Assembly: GCF_019703515.2 (NCBI RefSeq)
Contig: NC_059346.1
Span: forward strand, 57,300,001-57,364,000
Length of the DNA stretch: 64,000 nt
Direction: 5' to 3'
DNA from: Myxocyprinus asiaticus
Taxonomy: Eukaryota; Chordata; Actinopteri; Cypriniformes; Catostomidae
Shown here: positions 31,793-43,929 of the stretch, piece by piece
Layout: every line of letters begins with the position of its first letter
Numbering within the stretch: position 1 is the first letter of the stretch
Program-made: the position numbers and the translations under genes
The notes under the pieces: generated by a model
The model's database searches: none
What the model was told of the DNA's origin: nothing
The model's input: only the letters and a program-made list of their open reading frames with translations

Positions 31793-33520
31793 GGGTGACC
31801 ATACGTCCTCTTTTTCCCAGACATGTCCTCTTTTTCGGACCTTAAAAAAGCGTCCAGCCGGGATTTCTAAATTTGCAAAAATGTCCGGGATTCAGTTTTA
31901 GTTGCATTATGATGTGCATCTGGTCTAATACTTCATTGTGTGTGCGCACATATTTACATTGCTTTAACCCCTCTTTGTAAGTCCCGCATTCTCGACACCA
32001 ATTGGTCGATTATAAGAGGCTTGCAGCAACTATTGGCCAAATTCCTGCCTGTCAATCTCTCCGCGAACACGCGAAGCGCTGTTGTGTTCGATATCAAACC
32101 GTTGCTTGACAGTAGCAGCAAATGACAGCTGAGTGGAAACAATGCCCAAAAGAAAGTGCAAATTTACAGAAGATTTGCACAAAAAATTCTCATGCTTTCG
32201 TCCAGGTCGAGATCCGTGGAAAGCAGAATGTAAGACATGTAAAGCTGGCACTTATGTGTTAGTTGCAAATAAAGGTGCAAGTGATTTAGAAGCACACATT
32301 AGCTCTGCGAAGCATAAAGGGTCAGCAAAAAGAGAAAGTTCATCAGTTAAATTAATGGACTACTTTTTGCGACCAGATAAAATTGTTATCACATTGCTTC
32401 ATTTTCCATGGCCATTCAAAATAATACTAAAAGTAAATGAAGGTACACTCATGGCATCAAATATATTATTTTAGTACATGGACATTCAAAAGAATGTTTG
32501 AAATTTTTATTTATTGATATATATTTGTTATGCTAATAGAGTGTCTTTTTCACTGTATTAAAGTTTGCATTCATAGTAACACTGTTTTGAACCATATTAT
32601 TCATATTATTACACCTGTACACCGAGAGTGTTTTTGACAGCAAGGTGGAGAAAACTTCATCGGAACACACAGGGGGCAGTAAGTCTTCTCGCTGCAGGCA
32701 CTAAGAGCACATGCGACGAGTCATCCTGTTTGCATCTCACAGAGAATAACCGTCCGCTGTAAGTGTATCTCAACAGAGAAGTGGACAGGGTTTCCTAGAC
32801 AAAGTTGAATGTTCGTAGTCACGAAGGAACATAAATCTGAAGTAATGGTGATTGAGCATCCGCTTATATAGGCCAACTGTGCGCCTGAAGGGGCCATTCC
32901 AATCACCATTCCCAATCAGAAAGTTGCCATTATTGTACAAGTGTACAGATAAATTACAGATAAATGTTACTTTATACAACCTTTACATTGCATTCCTTCA
33001 AAGGCGACAGGAAGTTTACTCAGAATTGCTGTCTGGCAACTGAACACAAGGACAATTGCATTTAATTCCGTACATGGAATGACAATTTTTCGCATGCACT
33101 GTAAGGGGATTTAAGCATTTTCATATTTTAAGTGTAGAAGGAGAGCGTTTCGTGAAAGAAAATGCCATTTTTAAATGTATCCAGATTAATGAGGATGTAG
33201 CCTGAGTGGTGCTTAAAGTAAGTTACTTTTTTATTTTCAATCAGGCTTTTAAGGTTGATGCTTTATCTATTTTTAAATCAACAAAACCAACCTCCTTACC
33301 CTAAACCTCAAACCTAAACCTACAGACAGTGTCATAAACAACAAGTGTGATAGGAAATATGCAAATGTTAAAGCAACAATGTAATTTTGTGGTGGTTTTA
33401 CAACATTTTCAGCTCACGTGCAGTTCTGGACTCACACCCTGTTCCTTTGCATCGTAAATGCAATGCGGTATCAGTTGAGTTACTGCATCATTTGATCAAA
33501 ATTCATCAGGCTTGTAAATA
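31793..33520 (+). mobile_element. hAT-like transposon fragment, copy 2, with 5' tip
   Basis: It starts GGGTGACCATACGTCC directly after DIRS copy C, the kind of terminal sequence found on fish hAT elements. The coding exon at 32,142-32,396 parallels copy 1. The final splice-donor-like GGTAAAA of copy 1 is GATAAAA here, so even a spliced product is excluded. No right-hand inverted tip is found before the join to the AT-rich repeat at 33,521. Confidence 0.65.
32142..32396 (+). pseudogene. hAT-like BED zinc-finger exon, copy 2
   Basis: The same zinc-finger pattern as at 24,857, here with CKTCKAG and HISSAKH. It differs from copy 1 at a handful of residues (for example Met for Thr in KLMDYF). No catalytic domain follows. 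Confidence 0.5.
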
Positions 33521-33585
33521 TGTAGGGCTTTACTGGTTGTTTAGACCAGTGTTACTATCAGAAATAATTAATAATTATATATACT
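33521..33585 (+). repeat. AT-rich interspersed repeat, 5' end only
   Basis: GTAGGGCTTTACTGGTTGTT and about 45 further bases match 26,497-26,562. The similarity then stops at a TA-rich run. Confidence 0.75.
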
Positions 33586-34615
33586 TTATATAAACTATAC
33601 AAGCAATAACCTTGATACACAAGAATAACACACTATAATATTCAATCTCTGCCCAGATGTAAACCTCTTACTTGAATCGCATGAGGATGCAGATGTGTGT
33701 TCATCCGTCCTTTGACTCCGACTCGGTTCCTCGAGGCTCGGGTGATGACTGGAGGCCGTTTCTTCGCTCTGTCGGCAGGCGGTATGGCTGCTGATTCTTG
33801 GCGGGCTGGCGGAGAAATCAGCGACGTCGACTTGATTGAAGATGGAAGAGAAATCTTTTCTCTCTTCACTTCTGAAGGCAGATGGATGAAGATGCGGATT
33901 GCTCAGCGGTCTCCTTCGGATCCGTTAGAGTGTTTGGTGGAACATAGAGTAATCTCAACTCGTCCAGCGAGATGGAGGTTGTATGGCCACAGTTTCAAGT
34001 CGTACGTTACTTCCTTGTGCCACGAGGCTACACCTGAGAGCAGTGATGAGCTGTGTCTACACACGGCGGGCAAAGTTGCTTGAAGCAAATCCCGGAAGCA
34101 TTTCAGAGGTATTTCTACTCCTGATGATGTCATGGTTGAGGTGCATTCTGTTGTGTGCCTCATCCAATAGGAGTTGAGAGTTTGATCCTTTAGTGAGCAA
34201 GGCTTCATGGGATTTGTAGTCTGTTTTGGACTCCCTTTGTTTGATTTTGGCATGGTTTTTATCAGTAAGATTTATGACTTGGTATGTGGGCCTGAGTTAG
34301 GTTTTACGACTGTGTTAGTCCTGCCTTTGTCTTCTATCTGAATACATGAGGCCCAACAATTAAAATGTATCACCTTACAAATCATGCACTATGCAGTATA
34401 GTAAAGTGTTTTGATGTCATAAGATATCATTGTGTGAGGAACAGGGTAAACAAAATTAAGTGTTTATTAAATGATAATCTGCCATTTTAAAAGTCATTGT
34501 TGTGCCTCACTCTGTTCATTTCATCAGTAAATTCTACGATATGTACAGTGAGCCATGTAAAATCATTTTGTATAAAGTAGGTATAGTAAAGTGATTCTAT
34601 GAGACCTGGTTAGAT
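33586..34615. other. Non-coding stretch, possibly an unidentified repeat
   Basis: A GC-balanced block at 33,650-34,260 contains overlapping open frames up to 128 codons on both strands (33,697-34,083 plus; 34,253-33,903 minus). None has recognisable domains and the translated composition is not protein-like. It may be the untranslated part of an unknown element. Confidence 0.4.
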
Positions 34616-34664
34616 ATTATAGTATAGCCTAGATATTATAGGCCCAGAGGGATTTTCTCCCGCT

Positions 34665-35961
34665 TGTCTTAGATCCTGTGCTAACCAGCTGGCCCCCATC
34701 TTCACACTGATCTTCAATTGATCACTGGAGCAGTGTGAAGTCCCATGCTGCTTCAAACGCTCAGTCATCATTCCTGTCCCAAAGAAACCCAAAATCACAT
34801 GACTTAATTAATACAGACCTGTCACCCTGACGTCTGTGGTCATGAAATCATTTGAGAGACTGGTGTTGGTCCACCTGAAGGACATCACTGGACCCTTTCT
34901 AGATCCCCTTCAATTTGCTTATCAAGCAAACAGGTCAGTGGAGGATGCAGTCAACATGGGACTGCATCATATCCTGCAACATCTGGACAGACCAGGGACA
35001 TATGCAAGGATCCCTTTTGTGGACTTCAGTTCGGCTTTCAACACCATCATCCCAGCTATTCTCCAGACTAAATTACACCAACTCTCTGTTCCCACATCTA
35101 TCTGTCAGTGGATTACCATCTTTCTGACAGACAGGCAGCAGCTAGTGAGACAGGGGAAATTCACTTCCAGCACCTGTACAATCAGCACAGGTGCCCCGCA
35201 GGAATATGTGCTCTCCCCACTACTCTTCTCCCTGTATACAAATGACTGCGCTGCACAAGGACCACTCTGTCAAGCTCCTGAAGTTTGCAGATGATACCAC
35301 TGTCATCGGACTCATCCAAGATGATGATGAGTCTGTATACAGAAGGGAGGTTGAACAGCTGGCTGATTGGTGCAGTCAAATCAACCTGGAGCTGAACACG
35401 CTCAAAACAGTGGAGATGATTGTGGACTTTAGGAGGAACACACCAACACTGACCCCCCTCACCATTCTGAACAGCACTGTAGCAGCAGTGGAGTCATTCA
35501 AGTTTCTGGGCACTACCATCTCACAGGACCTGAAGTGGGAGACCCACATTTACTCCATTGTGAAAAAGGCCCAGCAGAGGTTGTACTTCCTTCACCATTT
35601 GAGGAAGTTCAACCTGCCACAGGTGCTGCTGATACAGTTCTACTCAGCAGTCATTGAGTCTGTCCTCTGCACTTCAGTAATTGTCTGGTTTGGTGCAGCT
35701 ACGAAATTGGATATCAGAAGACTACAGAGGACAGTTTGGACTGCTGAGAGGATTAATGGTTGCCCCCTGCCATCCCTTCAAGAACCGTACACTTCCAGAG
35801 TGAGGAAAAAGGCTGGAAAAATCACTCTGGACCCCACTCACCCTGCCCACTACCTTTTTGAACTGTTGCCTTCTGGCCGACGCTACAGAGCTCTGAGCAC
35901 CAGAACCATCAGACACTGGAACAGTTTTTCCCCTCAGGCTATCCATCTCATATACAGTTAA
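34665..35961 (+). pseudogene. LINE ORF2 reverse transcriptase, one frameshift and stops
   Basis: From about 34,740 the frame reads SVIIPVPKKPK, then stops in the linker. It is open from 34,836 with QFAYQANRSVEDA and FVDFSSAFNTI (the first catalytic motif) and STGAPQEYVLSPLLFSLYTND (usually GAPQGCVLSP). Near 35,255 a frameshift moves it to the frame 35,191-35,961, which has LLKFADDTTVIG, the FADD catalytic motif, then FKFLGTTI and a C-terminal region ending TIRHWNSFSPQAI. The catalytic aspartates are kept. The frameshift, two upstream stops and missing endonuclease make it inactive. Confidence 0.85.
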
Positions 35962-36112
35962 AACTACCCCATTGAGCAATAATTATGTGCAATTCACAGT
36001 TTAGTCTTTTTATATTTATCCAACACATACTACCTCTTCTTCCATTACATTCCCTTGCACTGTATATAACAGATTTGTATTTGCACTATGTATATATATG
36101 TATGTGTATATA

Positions 36113-36117
<5 letters not shown>

Positions 36118-36192
<75 letters not shown>
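36118..36192. repeat. TG/TA microsatellite
   Basis: About 13 TG units followed by TA repeats, within the LINE 3' region. Confidence 0.95.
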
Positions 36193-36200
<8 letters not shown>

Positions 36201-36582
36201 ATATATATGTATGTAAATATTGTCTTATTGTGTATTCTATATATACTTTATTTTCTATCCAATTTTTATTTTTATTCTAGTTCTATTTATTTATTTTTAT
36301 TTATTTTATTATTTATTTTTATTTTTATGCACTGGAAGCTCCTGTCACCAAGACAAATTCCTTGAATGTGTAAGCATACCTGGCAATAAAGCTGATTCTA
36401 ATTCTGAATATTTATAATTTGCTACACGGTTTCTTATCCACAGCGACTTGCCTGAACTGGCATAATCCCCATGGAACATGCTGGGGTTAAGTGCCATGCT
36501 TAAGGGTCAATCTGTGAAAGGGGACCTAAGTAATTCTTGAGTTTACACATTGCCCCTTCTAGTGTTTGAACCAACAAACTTT

Positions 36583-36765
36583 GGGCAGTGTTGTAGTTGA
36601 GACCAGCTCATCTGAGTCCAAGTCCATTCCAAGACCAGAGTAGGTCGTGTTCGAGTCAAGACCAAGACAAGAAGAGGTCGAGCACGAGTCAAGATCAAGA
36701 CCAGAGAGGGCCAAGTCCGAGTCGAGACCAGTAAAGCCTGAGTCTAAGACAGGAGTTTTTTTTAT
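36583..36765 (+). repeat. GAGTC/AAGACC-rich interspersed repeat
   Basis: It starts CAGTGTTGTAGTTGAGACC, then degenerate tandem GAGTCnAGACC motifs. This sequence type is common in fish, and the CAGTGTTG start suggests a hAT-type terminal end. No opposite end is found. The plus-strand frame across it is repeat-coded. Confidence 0.5.
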
Positions 36766-36779
36766 GAATGTATTAAATA

Positions 36780-37199
36780 GTTTAAAGAACTATAGGCATA
36801 TATATCAAATAAACCTTATTTATTATTTTAACATTTAAAAATTTTGCTTTACAAAATACAGTATAACCGTACAATAACTAAAATGGGCCTAAAAAACAAA
36901 CAGTAATGTATTAAATCTGACAATGTTTATGCTAAATGTGATATAAACATTTACCTTCAGTTTGTTAACAATTTCCTCAATTGCACTACTATATTTCATT
37001 CATTGTAAATCAAGTAAGCATTTCTGATTTTGCCTGCAAGATTTCATTTTGGGGTACGCACAAATGTTTTTTTGTCAATTCTGATGACATTGAGAAAAAT
37101 ATTTTTACATTTTCTTCAGTATGTGTAGTATTCATGTAACTACTGGCTAAAGCATTTCTAAAAGACTAGAGGCCGTTCAGACCAATGCAGTGCAATGAA
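36780..37199. other. AT-rich non-coding stretch, nothing recognised
   Basis: No coding frame or repeat family recognised. Confidence 0.5.
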
Positions 37200-37482
37200 C
37201 CCAGATAGCACACTTACGTCTCCGAGATGTCTGTTTTAGATCTTTTCATCTGGAAAGCATCTAACATCTGCTAAACATCTTAAAAAGATCAGATTTACAA
37301 TAATTCTAAATCATAAATGTCTCATTTGCGGAATGTCTTATTGACATCCGAGACATACATACTGACATACAGTATGTCTTATTGACATATTGCAGATGAG
37401 CAAACCACGTAAAATAGACATCTTCCAGATGTAAACACACACATCAGATAGACGTCTGGGTGTTGTACATGTGCTATCAGGG
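37200..37482. mobile_element. MITE with CCC(A/T)GATAGCACA tips (283 bp)
   Basis: Left tip CCCAGATAGCACAC and right tip (inverted) CCCTGATAGCACAT. The interior is filled with short inverted ACATCT/AGATGT motifs and has no coding capacity. The arrangement is that of a short non-autonomous DNA transposon common in fish. I cannot see a clear target duplication, so the superfamily is not assigned. Confidence 0.65.
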
Positions 37483-37667
37483 AAAAGAGAATAACACAGG
37501 TGTCTCGAAACACGTTTTTTACAGTTGATGTTCTTTTTAACTTGACAAAAGAACTTAAAAAAAAATTGTGGTGCTCCTGCACGAGATGCCAAAAACACAG
37601 CAATACGTAATGCAATGGTCAAAGACATCTGTTTAGCATGTTTTCGTAGAAAACATCTTGGTTAATG

Positions 37668-37945
37668 TTGTAACCTCCATTCCCTGATGGAGGGAATAAA
37701 ACGTTGTGTCCCTCTTGCCGCAACGCTGTACTACCTGCTGATAAAGGCCAGGACCCTGTCTCAGCTCCTCAGCACAAAACCTGAATGAGTGGTTGTGAGC
37801 CAGCTCCTTTTATACCCGTATGTCCGGAGGAGTGTCATGCAAATTCCACTCGCCAATTCCCATTGGCCTTTTCTCAAAGATCAGAGGTGCTTAGGGCTCC
37901 CAAGAGCGACCCCTATTGTCACTACATTGACACAACATCTCGTCT
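37668..37945 (+). repeat. Inverted DIRS terminal module in copy D
   Basis: The reverse complement of this stretch gives, in order, the ITR with GGGTATAAAAGGAG, then CACTCATTCAGG, then the spacer, then the CTCCATCAGGGAA block. That is the same order as plus-strand 5,619-5,890 of copy A, so the module is flipped here while the RT is not. Confidence 0.8.
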
Positions 37946-38136
37946 CGTTATAACATGCCGCGGCGCCATGCACATCTCGGGACTCGAGTCTGAAGCCAGT
38001 GCTGGAGCGGTCGCATATGCATCAACCCGAGCGGCGTGACCACTGCCACGGATGCCATATGCCCCAGGAGCCTCTGAAAATATTTCAGTGGGACCGCTGT
38101 CCTCCGCCTGAACAATTTCAGGCAGCTCAGCACCGA

Positions 38137-38916
38137 CTACGTGCACTCATCTGAGAGGCGCATCATCATGGAGACCGAGTCTAACTCCATCCCAAGGAAA
38201 TGGATGCTCTGAACCAGGGAGAGCTTGCTGTTTTCCCAGTTGACCCGAAGCCCCAACTGGCTGAGGTGCCTGAGCACCAGGTCCCTGTGCGCACACAACA
38301 GGTCTCGAGGGCGGGCTAGAATCAGCCAGTTGTCAAGATAACTGAGGATGCAGATGCCCACTTCCCTTAGCAGGGCAAGGGCTGCCTCTGCGACCTTCAT
38401 AAAGATGCGAGGTGACAGGGACAGGCCAAAGGGGAGGACCTTGTACTGATATGCCCGGCCCTCGAAAGAGAACCGCAGGAAAGGTTTGTGCCGAGGTAAA
38501 ACCAAGACATGGAAGTACGCTTCCTTCAGGTCTACCGGCGCGAACCAATATTGATGCCGAATGCATGACAGAATGCGTTTCTGAGTCAACATCTTGAACA
38601 GGAGTCTGAGCAGGGCCCGGTTCAGTACTCGCAGGTCCAAGATTGGCCGCAACCCACCGCCTTTCTTTGGCACAATGAAGTAGGGGCTGTAGAATCCTTT
38701 CTTCATCTCGGCTGGAGGGACCAGCTCTATCGCGTCCTTCCACAGAAGGGTCGCGATCTCCGCATGGAGGGCAGCGGTGTTCTCGTCCCTCACTGAGGTG
38801 AAGTGGACGCCGCTGAACGCAGGCGCCGGGCAAACTGAATCGCACAGCCGAGTCGGATCGTCCTGGTCAGCCAGCGCGATGGGTTGGAGAGCACTAGCCA
38901 CGCCTCCAAACTCCAC
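38137..38916 (-). pseudogene. DIRS copy D reverse transcriptase, 259-codon open frame, active site mutated
   Basis: An uninterrupted minus frame covers the gag-RT linker, the fingers (YFIVPKKGGGLRPILDLR), the first palm motif (VDLKEAYFHV, with Glu for the usual Asp at the fourth position), the LPFGLSLSPRIF block and YLDNWLILARP. The second catalytic aspartate of YLDD is Asn. It continues into the connection domain (LGLRVNWENSKL) and stops at the deletion that removed the RNase H. It is the best-preserved RT fold in the window but is expected to be catalytically dead. Confidence 0.85.
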
Positions 38917-38949
38917 ATGCGGGGAACCAAGAGGATGACCATGTTTGAT

Positions 38950-39756
38950 GTACCTGCGGGTGGGGCCTCGAGGTGGGGAGGAGCAGGAACTGCCACGTAG
39001 AGGAGCCTCGCATGCCGAGTTCGTGGCTGTCCTGAGGGAAACATCAAAGCACTTACCTTGCTCCGTATACCAGCATAGGACTGGTCAGTGGCGAGGGAAG
39101 GGGCTGAGCGCCCTCGGCATGTGTCACGACCGCCTGGCCATGGGTGTGCCATGGCCAGGTGCGCAACGGCAGGGGGCCCGTGTTTGTAGCGCCCTAGCCG
39201 CGAGTGTTCAGTGTCCGGCCTTAAACACCGGCTGTGTGACCCAGGGAGTGAGGAAACTGCTCTTTCTTTGAAAATGTGGGTACCGCAGCCCCTTGGGCGT
39301 GCAGTGAAAACAAAACAAAAGGGAACACAGGATTCCCTCCACCAGGGTACGGAGTGGTCTGGACACCAGCTCCGGGGTTCCAGCAGGCCTCTTCTTCCCT
39401 AGGTCGTCCATCTCAGGGGCACTTGGGGACCTTCCTGGGGCTCTTATCGCCGGACCGTGAGATGGGGAGCATCAGCTTCCTGTGGGGGGCTCTACGCCGG
39501 TGCCGAGCAGTCGGCTCAGGTAGGGGCGGAGCCGCCTGAGTTGCAGCCACAGGGGGATGCCCTCGGCAGCGAGCAGACAGGGTGCGTGACCTTGAACTGC
39601 GCCAGGGAAGGATGTGTTGAATCGCCGCCGTCTGCTTCTTCACCACCGAGAACTGCTGGGCAAGGTCCTCAATGGTGTCGCCGAATAGGCCGATCTGGGA
39701 GATAGGAGCATTGAGGAAGCGGACCTTGTCGGCGTTCAACCATAAAGCTACCACCA
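38950..39756 (-). pseudogene. DIRS copy D gag-like fragments
   Basis: The minus frame 39,808-39,413 includes FLNAPISQIGLFGDTIEDLAQQF, the conserved Gag middle block. 39,152-38,790 is the gag-RT linker. The Gag N-terminal half is missing. Confidence 0.65.
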
Positions 39757-42304
39757 TCCCGATACTAGTAAATGCTTTAAATGTCTGCAATTGCTCAATC
39801 AAAGCCATGATTTCTTACTAAAATGCAAAAAATCTGAATTGTAATATTGGTTTATTTTGTAAAAGCTTTTCCAGTTCACAGCAGAAAAAAAGCTATTTTA
39901 TTAGTTTAATTTTCTGTGAGAGGGGGAAGGAGGCAGCGAATGACAAAATATGGCATTTGTATTAGCTGGCTTAATTTGAATGTGTAAGTGTGCACTCTGA
40001 TGGTAATGCAATCAAGTGTCACAGAGGCAAGGCCTCTACATTAAAGAGCCGTTGTTTTTGAACTGCTGGAAACACTGAATTAATGCAGAGTTTAACAATA
40101 TGTTCTTTCTGAACTGTAGTGCAAATATGATTTAAATGATTCCTTTATGGCATCCAGTGATGCTATTTGGTATCAAACATGCCATTTTCCATTCATGGTT
40201 AGGGGTGTTTACTATGTTACTAGGAGTGTTTACTACTGAATATTAAAGACCTCATGAAATGGCTTGAAGAGCGAAGTTTTCTTTCCTGTGTTGATGTATT
40301 TCCTTTTGAAACAGGAAGTTAGGGTGGGACATATCGAAGGACTTGTTGTCCCTTTTGTTTTAAATAGCCAATAGGCTTTAGTTAAAACTTTTAGCCATAA
40401 ACAATGATGTGCTACTTGCTAATGCTAGTCAAATGGTATTAGGGTAGGGGACATTCTCATTTTAGAGAGGACTTGTTTTTCTGCCAAAAGTTTATTTTGT
40501 GAGCATATAGTGGTACACTAACATATAGATGGCCTCAAAGCTATTAACTTTTGTCACAAATGTCCAATTTTAATTGCATGGGGTCTTTAACATATTCATA
40601 AAATGTAATGAAAATACATACAAAGATGCATGAATTAAGTATTACTTTCTGCCCTTGAAAAAAATGCCATATCATTGCTGTCAAACTCAGTTATTTTGTC
40701 ATGTGTTTTTTCTTGCTTTAATGTCTTAATGCTTTATTATAAAAAATAAAACAAAATGTGTAAATGTTTAATAAGCTATATCCTCACACTTTATGTTCCA
40801 ATAAAGAAAATAAACCACACAGCTCTTTACTTTTACATTAATACCACTTGTCACCCAAAGAAAACAGTTCCACCTATTTCAAAATGCAGCACTAGAATGG
40901 AAACTAAATTGGCATCAAATTATTTTACTGCCTGCCCAACTTTTGATGAAAATTTGGAAAACAAAGTGGAACACAAAGATAGAAAGTGAGTTAGATCTAA
41001 AAATATAAATAATAATGATAATGAACAATGAAACATTTACATTCTACATTTGTTGCAGGTGAAATTCACATTATTATTTATTTTATTTTATTTATTTATA
41101 TGCATGCATTTAATTTCAGGGTTTTCCCTCTACTTTTCCTCCTGCCACGGAATACCCGGCTCCAAGACAGCGAGTAGCCTGGAGGTTCCAGTATCCCAGC
41201 TGTGTAAATGTTTTTGGTCACTGGGTGACTTAAGCATGGCTCTTTACTTTTTTCATCCCATACTCTCCCCCCTTTATTTTTCTCCTTGTCTCCCTTTTTT
41301 TTTGATCGGGAGCCAAAACAAGCCCAACTCAGGTTATTCTTGGCAGCTGCTGGGGACCCAGGAATGTCGGCATGATTTTAAAAATATGGTACTTTGTAAT
41401 TTCGAGAGCACAGCGAAAGCTGAGCTGCCAGTACATTTCGTGGTAGACTAGTTATGCATCCCCCCACCCCTGAGTCTGCACTTGCCCTCATTCAACAGTG
41501 TTTCCAACACCCCCACCCCTTACACATTCTCAATTTACACCTACTTGGGAAACATTCTGGCATCAAGCTTTAAATCTGAAGTACTTGGGTAATATGTTGT
41601 TAACATGTTCTAATTTCACAGAAATAATATCAATGTAAGCATGTTCTAATGTCATTTTTTTTAAAAAAAAATAATATAAAAAATACAATAAATACACACC
41701 GTAGTTCTGTTCCCCAAAACCTAGTGAGCTGCTCCACTATCTACTGCCTTCATAGGCAGCATCCAAACCATCATGGTACCTCGTGAGTGACTGATTTGGA
41801 ACACTGTATATCCCTGTATGGTTCTAACAGTGAATCGTTTTTCCCGTTTTATTTATAAAATAGCACATATATATATAATAACATTGAAAGGAGTTTTTTC
41901 TTGCAACAGTCACTTCAGCTTGACAACAGGGGGCTTTCAGACAAAAAGTCATGATTTTCTATAAAGCTGCTTTGAAACTGTGTATTGTGAAAAGTGCTAT
42001 ACAAATATAAATGACTAGAGTGTAGACAAATTTATTTTCTCAAGAAAAACATGAAAATTGTGAGTTCATATTAGTTTTTCTCAACAATCAAACAAAATAA
42101 ATGCAGTGCTGTTGTTTAAGTTATTTAGAGGTCTGCTCTTTGTTGCCAATGCCAGACACTTTTGTGGCATTTATGATTTAAAAGACATTTATGTCAAATC
42201 CTTGAATAAGTTTGAGCGAAACATTTGTGGGTGCTCGTATCGTATCGTGAGGCTATGCATTGTATCGTATTGTACTGTAAAATATGTGTATGTTTACATG
42301 CCTA

Positions 42305-42367
<63 letters not shown>

Positions 42368-43289
42368 TGTTAAAAAAAATTAAATAATTATAATTGCATT
42401 AGTGCAATTCAATATAGTAAGGGTGGCCATATGGTAACATAGCAATTTTTTCATTGTGGTACAGTGTTGCCATATGGCATCATTCATATTTTCTCACTTT
42501 TCTGTAAAACTAGATAAATTTGATCAGTTAAAAACAACATTTAATAAGCTTACCAAAGATGAGGGAAAAAGTCATGATGTAGAAGAAATATCCAGAAATG
42601 TTTAATAGAGCAATTTGTGGAGCACTTCAGAAGGTGTCTGTAGGAAATCAGGAAGAGGGAGGGAGACCTGAGGTCTCGTTCTGCATTTAATCCAGGAAGT
42701 AATTGCGTTCGCATAATCGGTGATGGTGCAATTCAGAGGTTCCATTTTTCCCTATAAGATTACTTTTTGGAGTTTGGGGGTAGAGTTAACAAAATATGCA
42801 TTCCTCTCCACTGTATTACATCATTTACAGCCAACTTGCTTTACAACTCAGTTTTGGTGCCCCTCTGTGGGCATTTCACAGGGAAACTGGAGCCCACACA
42901 TGCTCATGCTTTCAAAAACCGCAGTGGGTAGTGCTTTGAATTTCAGTAAGCACAGAACAAGTTTAGCTCAAGAAAAGTCAACCTACTGTTTCTCAAACCC
43001 AATTTACAATTAAATCAGCCTGACCACAAAGGGATATAGGCAACAACACTGAATGCCACACAAACAGTGTTTTACATGAGAGGCTTAACTCACAATTAGA
43101 GTTTGACGTTAGCATGCTGCTAAGCTAACAACGTGATACACTAATAAGCATACACAGCACACAGAAAGATGTATAGATACAAATCCTTAAAATGCTATCA
43201 TCATAGACAACTCATTATGTTTTGAAACGGAGCAAGTGTGGACCAAAAACCTCAAAAAATTAGCTACTAGAATATAATTTGACTCTCGA
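39757..43289. other. Mostly unique AT-rich non-coding DNA
   Basis: No transposon protein, tRNA or convincing exon. The longest frame (41,050-41,451 plus, 133 codons) begins with a hydrophobic stretch encoded by TTTATTTA repeats and has no recognisable domain. The balanced segment 41,120-41,460 might be a conserved non-coding block. A TA microsatellite is at 42,308-42,357. Confidence 0.45.
42308..42357. repeat. TA microsatellite
   Basis: About 24 TA units. Confidence 0.95.
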
Positions 43290-43492
43290 TTGGTATACTG
43301 TTATGTTGTCTTCTACAGCGAAGAACTTGGGTGTTATATTTGATAACAATCTATCCTTTGAAAATCACATTTCTAATGTTTGTAGAACAGCATTCTTCCA
43401 CCTTGGAAATATTGCTAAGTTTAGACACATACTCTATGTTTCTGATGTCGAAAAATAAATGTATGCATTCATGACCTCAAGACTAGATTTTT
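43290..43492 (+). pseudogene. LINE reverse transcriptase C-terminal fragment
   Basis: One plus frame reads STAKNLGVIFDNNLSFENHI, then AFFHLGNIAKFRHIL, an in-frame stop after VSDVEK, then AFMTSRLDF. This is the post-palm region of a fish non-LTR RT, where NLGVIFD and FHLRNI-type blocks are conserved. Only about 60 residues remain. It lies next to a short repeat and DIRS copy E. The LINE clade cannot be fixed from so little. Confidence 0.65.
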
Positions 43493-43591
43493 TTATTTTT
43501 TTTATTTACATTTTTTCTCCCCTTTTTCTCCCCAATTTGGAATGCCCAATTCCCAATGCACTCTAAGTTCTCGTGGTGGCATAGTGACTCG
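43493..43591. repeat. Short interspersed repeat fragment
   Basis: The stretch with CCAATTTGGAATGCCCAATT is a sequence type common in carp-like genomes. It bridges the LINE fragment and DIRS copy E. Confidence 0.4.
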
Positions 43592-43923
43592 TCCTTCAGG
43601 TCTACCGCCACGAACCAATCTTGATGCCAGATGCTCACTAAAATGCGTTTTTGCGTCAGCATCTTGAACGGGAGTCTGTGCAAGGCCCGGTTCAGAACTT
43701 GCAGGTCCAAGATTGGCCGCAACCCACCGCCTTTCTTCGGTACGATGAAGTAAGGGCTGTAAAACCCTTTCTTCATCTCAGCTTGAGGGACAGGCTCTAT
43801 CACGTCCTTGCGCAGAAGGGTTGCGATCTCCGCACGCAAGGTAGCGGCGCTTTTACATGTGACCCAGAGAACTAGGAAACCACTCTTTTGTTGAAGTTTT
43901 GGGTACCGCAGCCTCATAGGCAT
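43592..43923 (-). pseudogene. DIRS copy E reverse transcriptase, N-terminal part
   Basis: The minus frame has AEIATLLRKDVIEPV, YFIVPKKGGGLRPILDL and LPFKMLTQKRILVS, ending at VAVDLKD, the start of the first catalytic motif. The second motif and everything beyond are deleted. Confidence 0.8.
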
Positions 43924-43929
43924 GTGGTG

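Larger units (their letters stand above)
34620..36410 (+). mobile_element. 5'-truncated LINE of the L2/CR1/Rex type
   Basis: Only the RT-containing 3' part of ORF2 is present. The 3' end has the motif CCTGGCAATAAAGCTGATTC and a decaying ATTCTG repeat tail (about 36,385-36,408), typical of L2/CR1-type fish LINEs, which end in short repeats instead of poly(A). 5' truncation is the usual outcome of target-primed reverse transcription. A TG/TA microsatellite (36,118-36,192) has grown inside the 3' untranslated region. Confidence 0.8.
37668..39756 (-). mobile_element. DIRS-type retrotransposon, copy D, rearranged
   Basis: The coding part on the minus strand has gag fragments (39.75-38.95 kb), RT (38.92-38.14) and the thumb (38.13-37.95). 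The recombinase and RNase H are absent. The piece at 37,668-37,945 is a terminal module (ITR, spacer and internal-complementary sequence). Compared with copy A, it is in inverted orientation relative to the coding part. The right side ends within gag near 39,756. Confidence 0.85.

Noticed and set aside
33697..34083. 128-codon plus-strand frame overlapping a 116-codon minus frame
   Set aside because: Open in both directions with unremarkable residues and no motifs. Treated as non-coding or an unknown repeat.
36098..36280. 60-codon Tyr/Ile-rich frame
   Set aside because: It translates a TG/TA microsatellite in the LINE 3' region.
41050..41451. 133-codon plus-strand frame with hydrophobic start
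   Set aside because: The start is coded by TTTATTTA-rich sequence and the rest has no recognisable domain. There is no splice or promoter context, so it is more likely chance.
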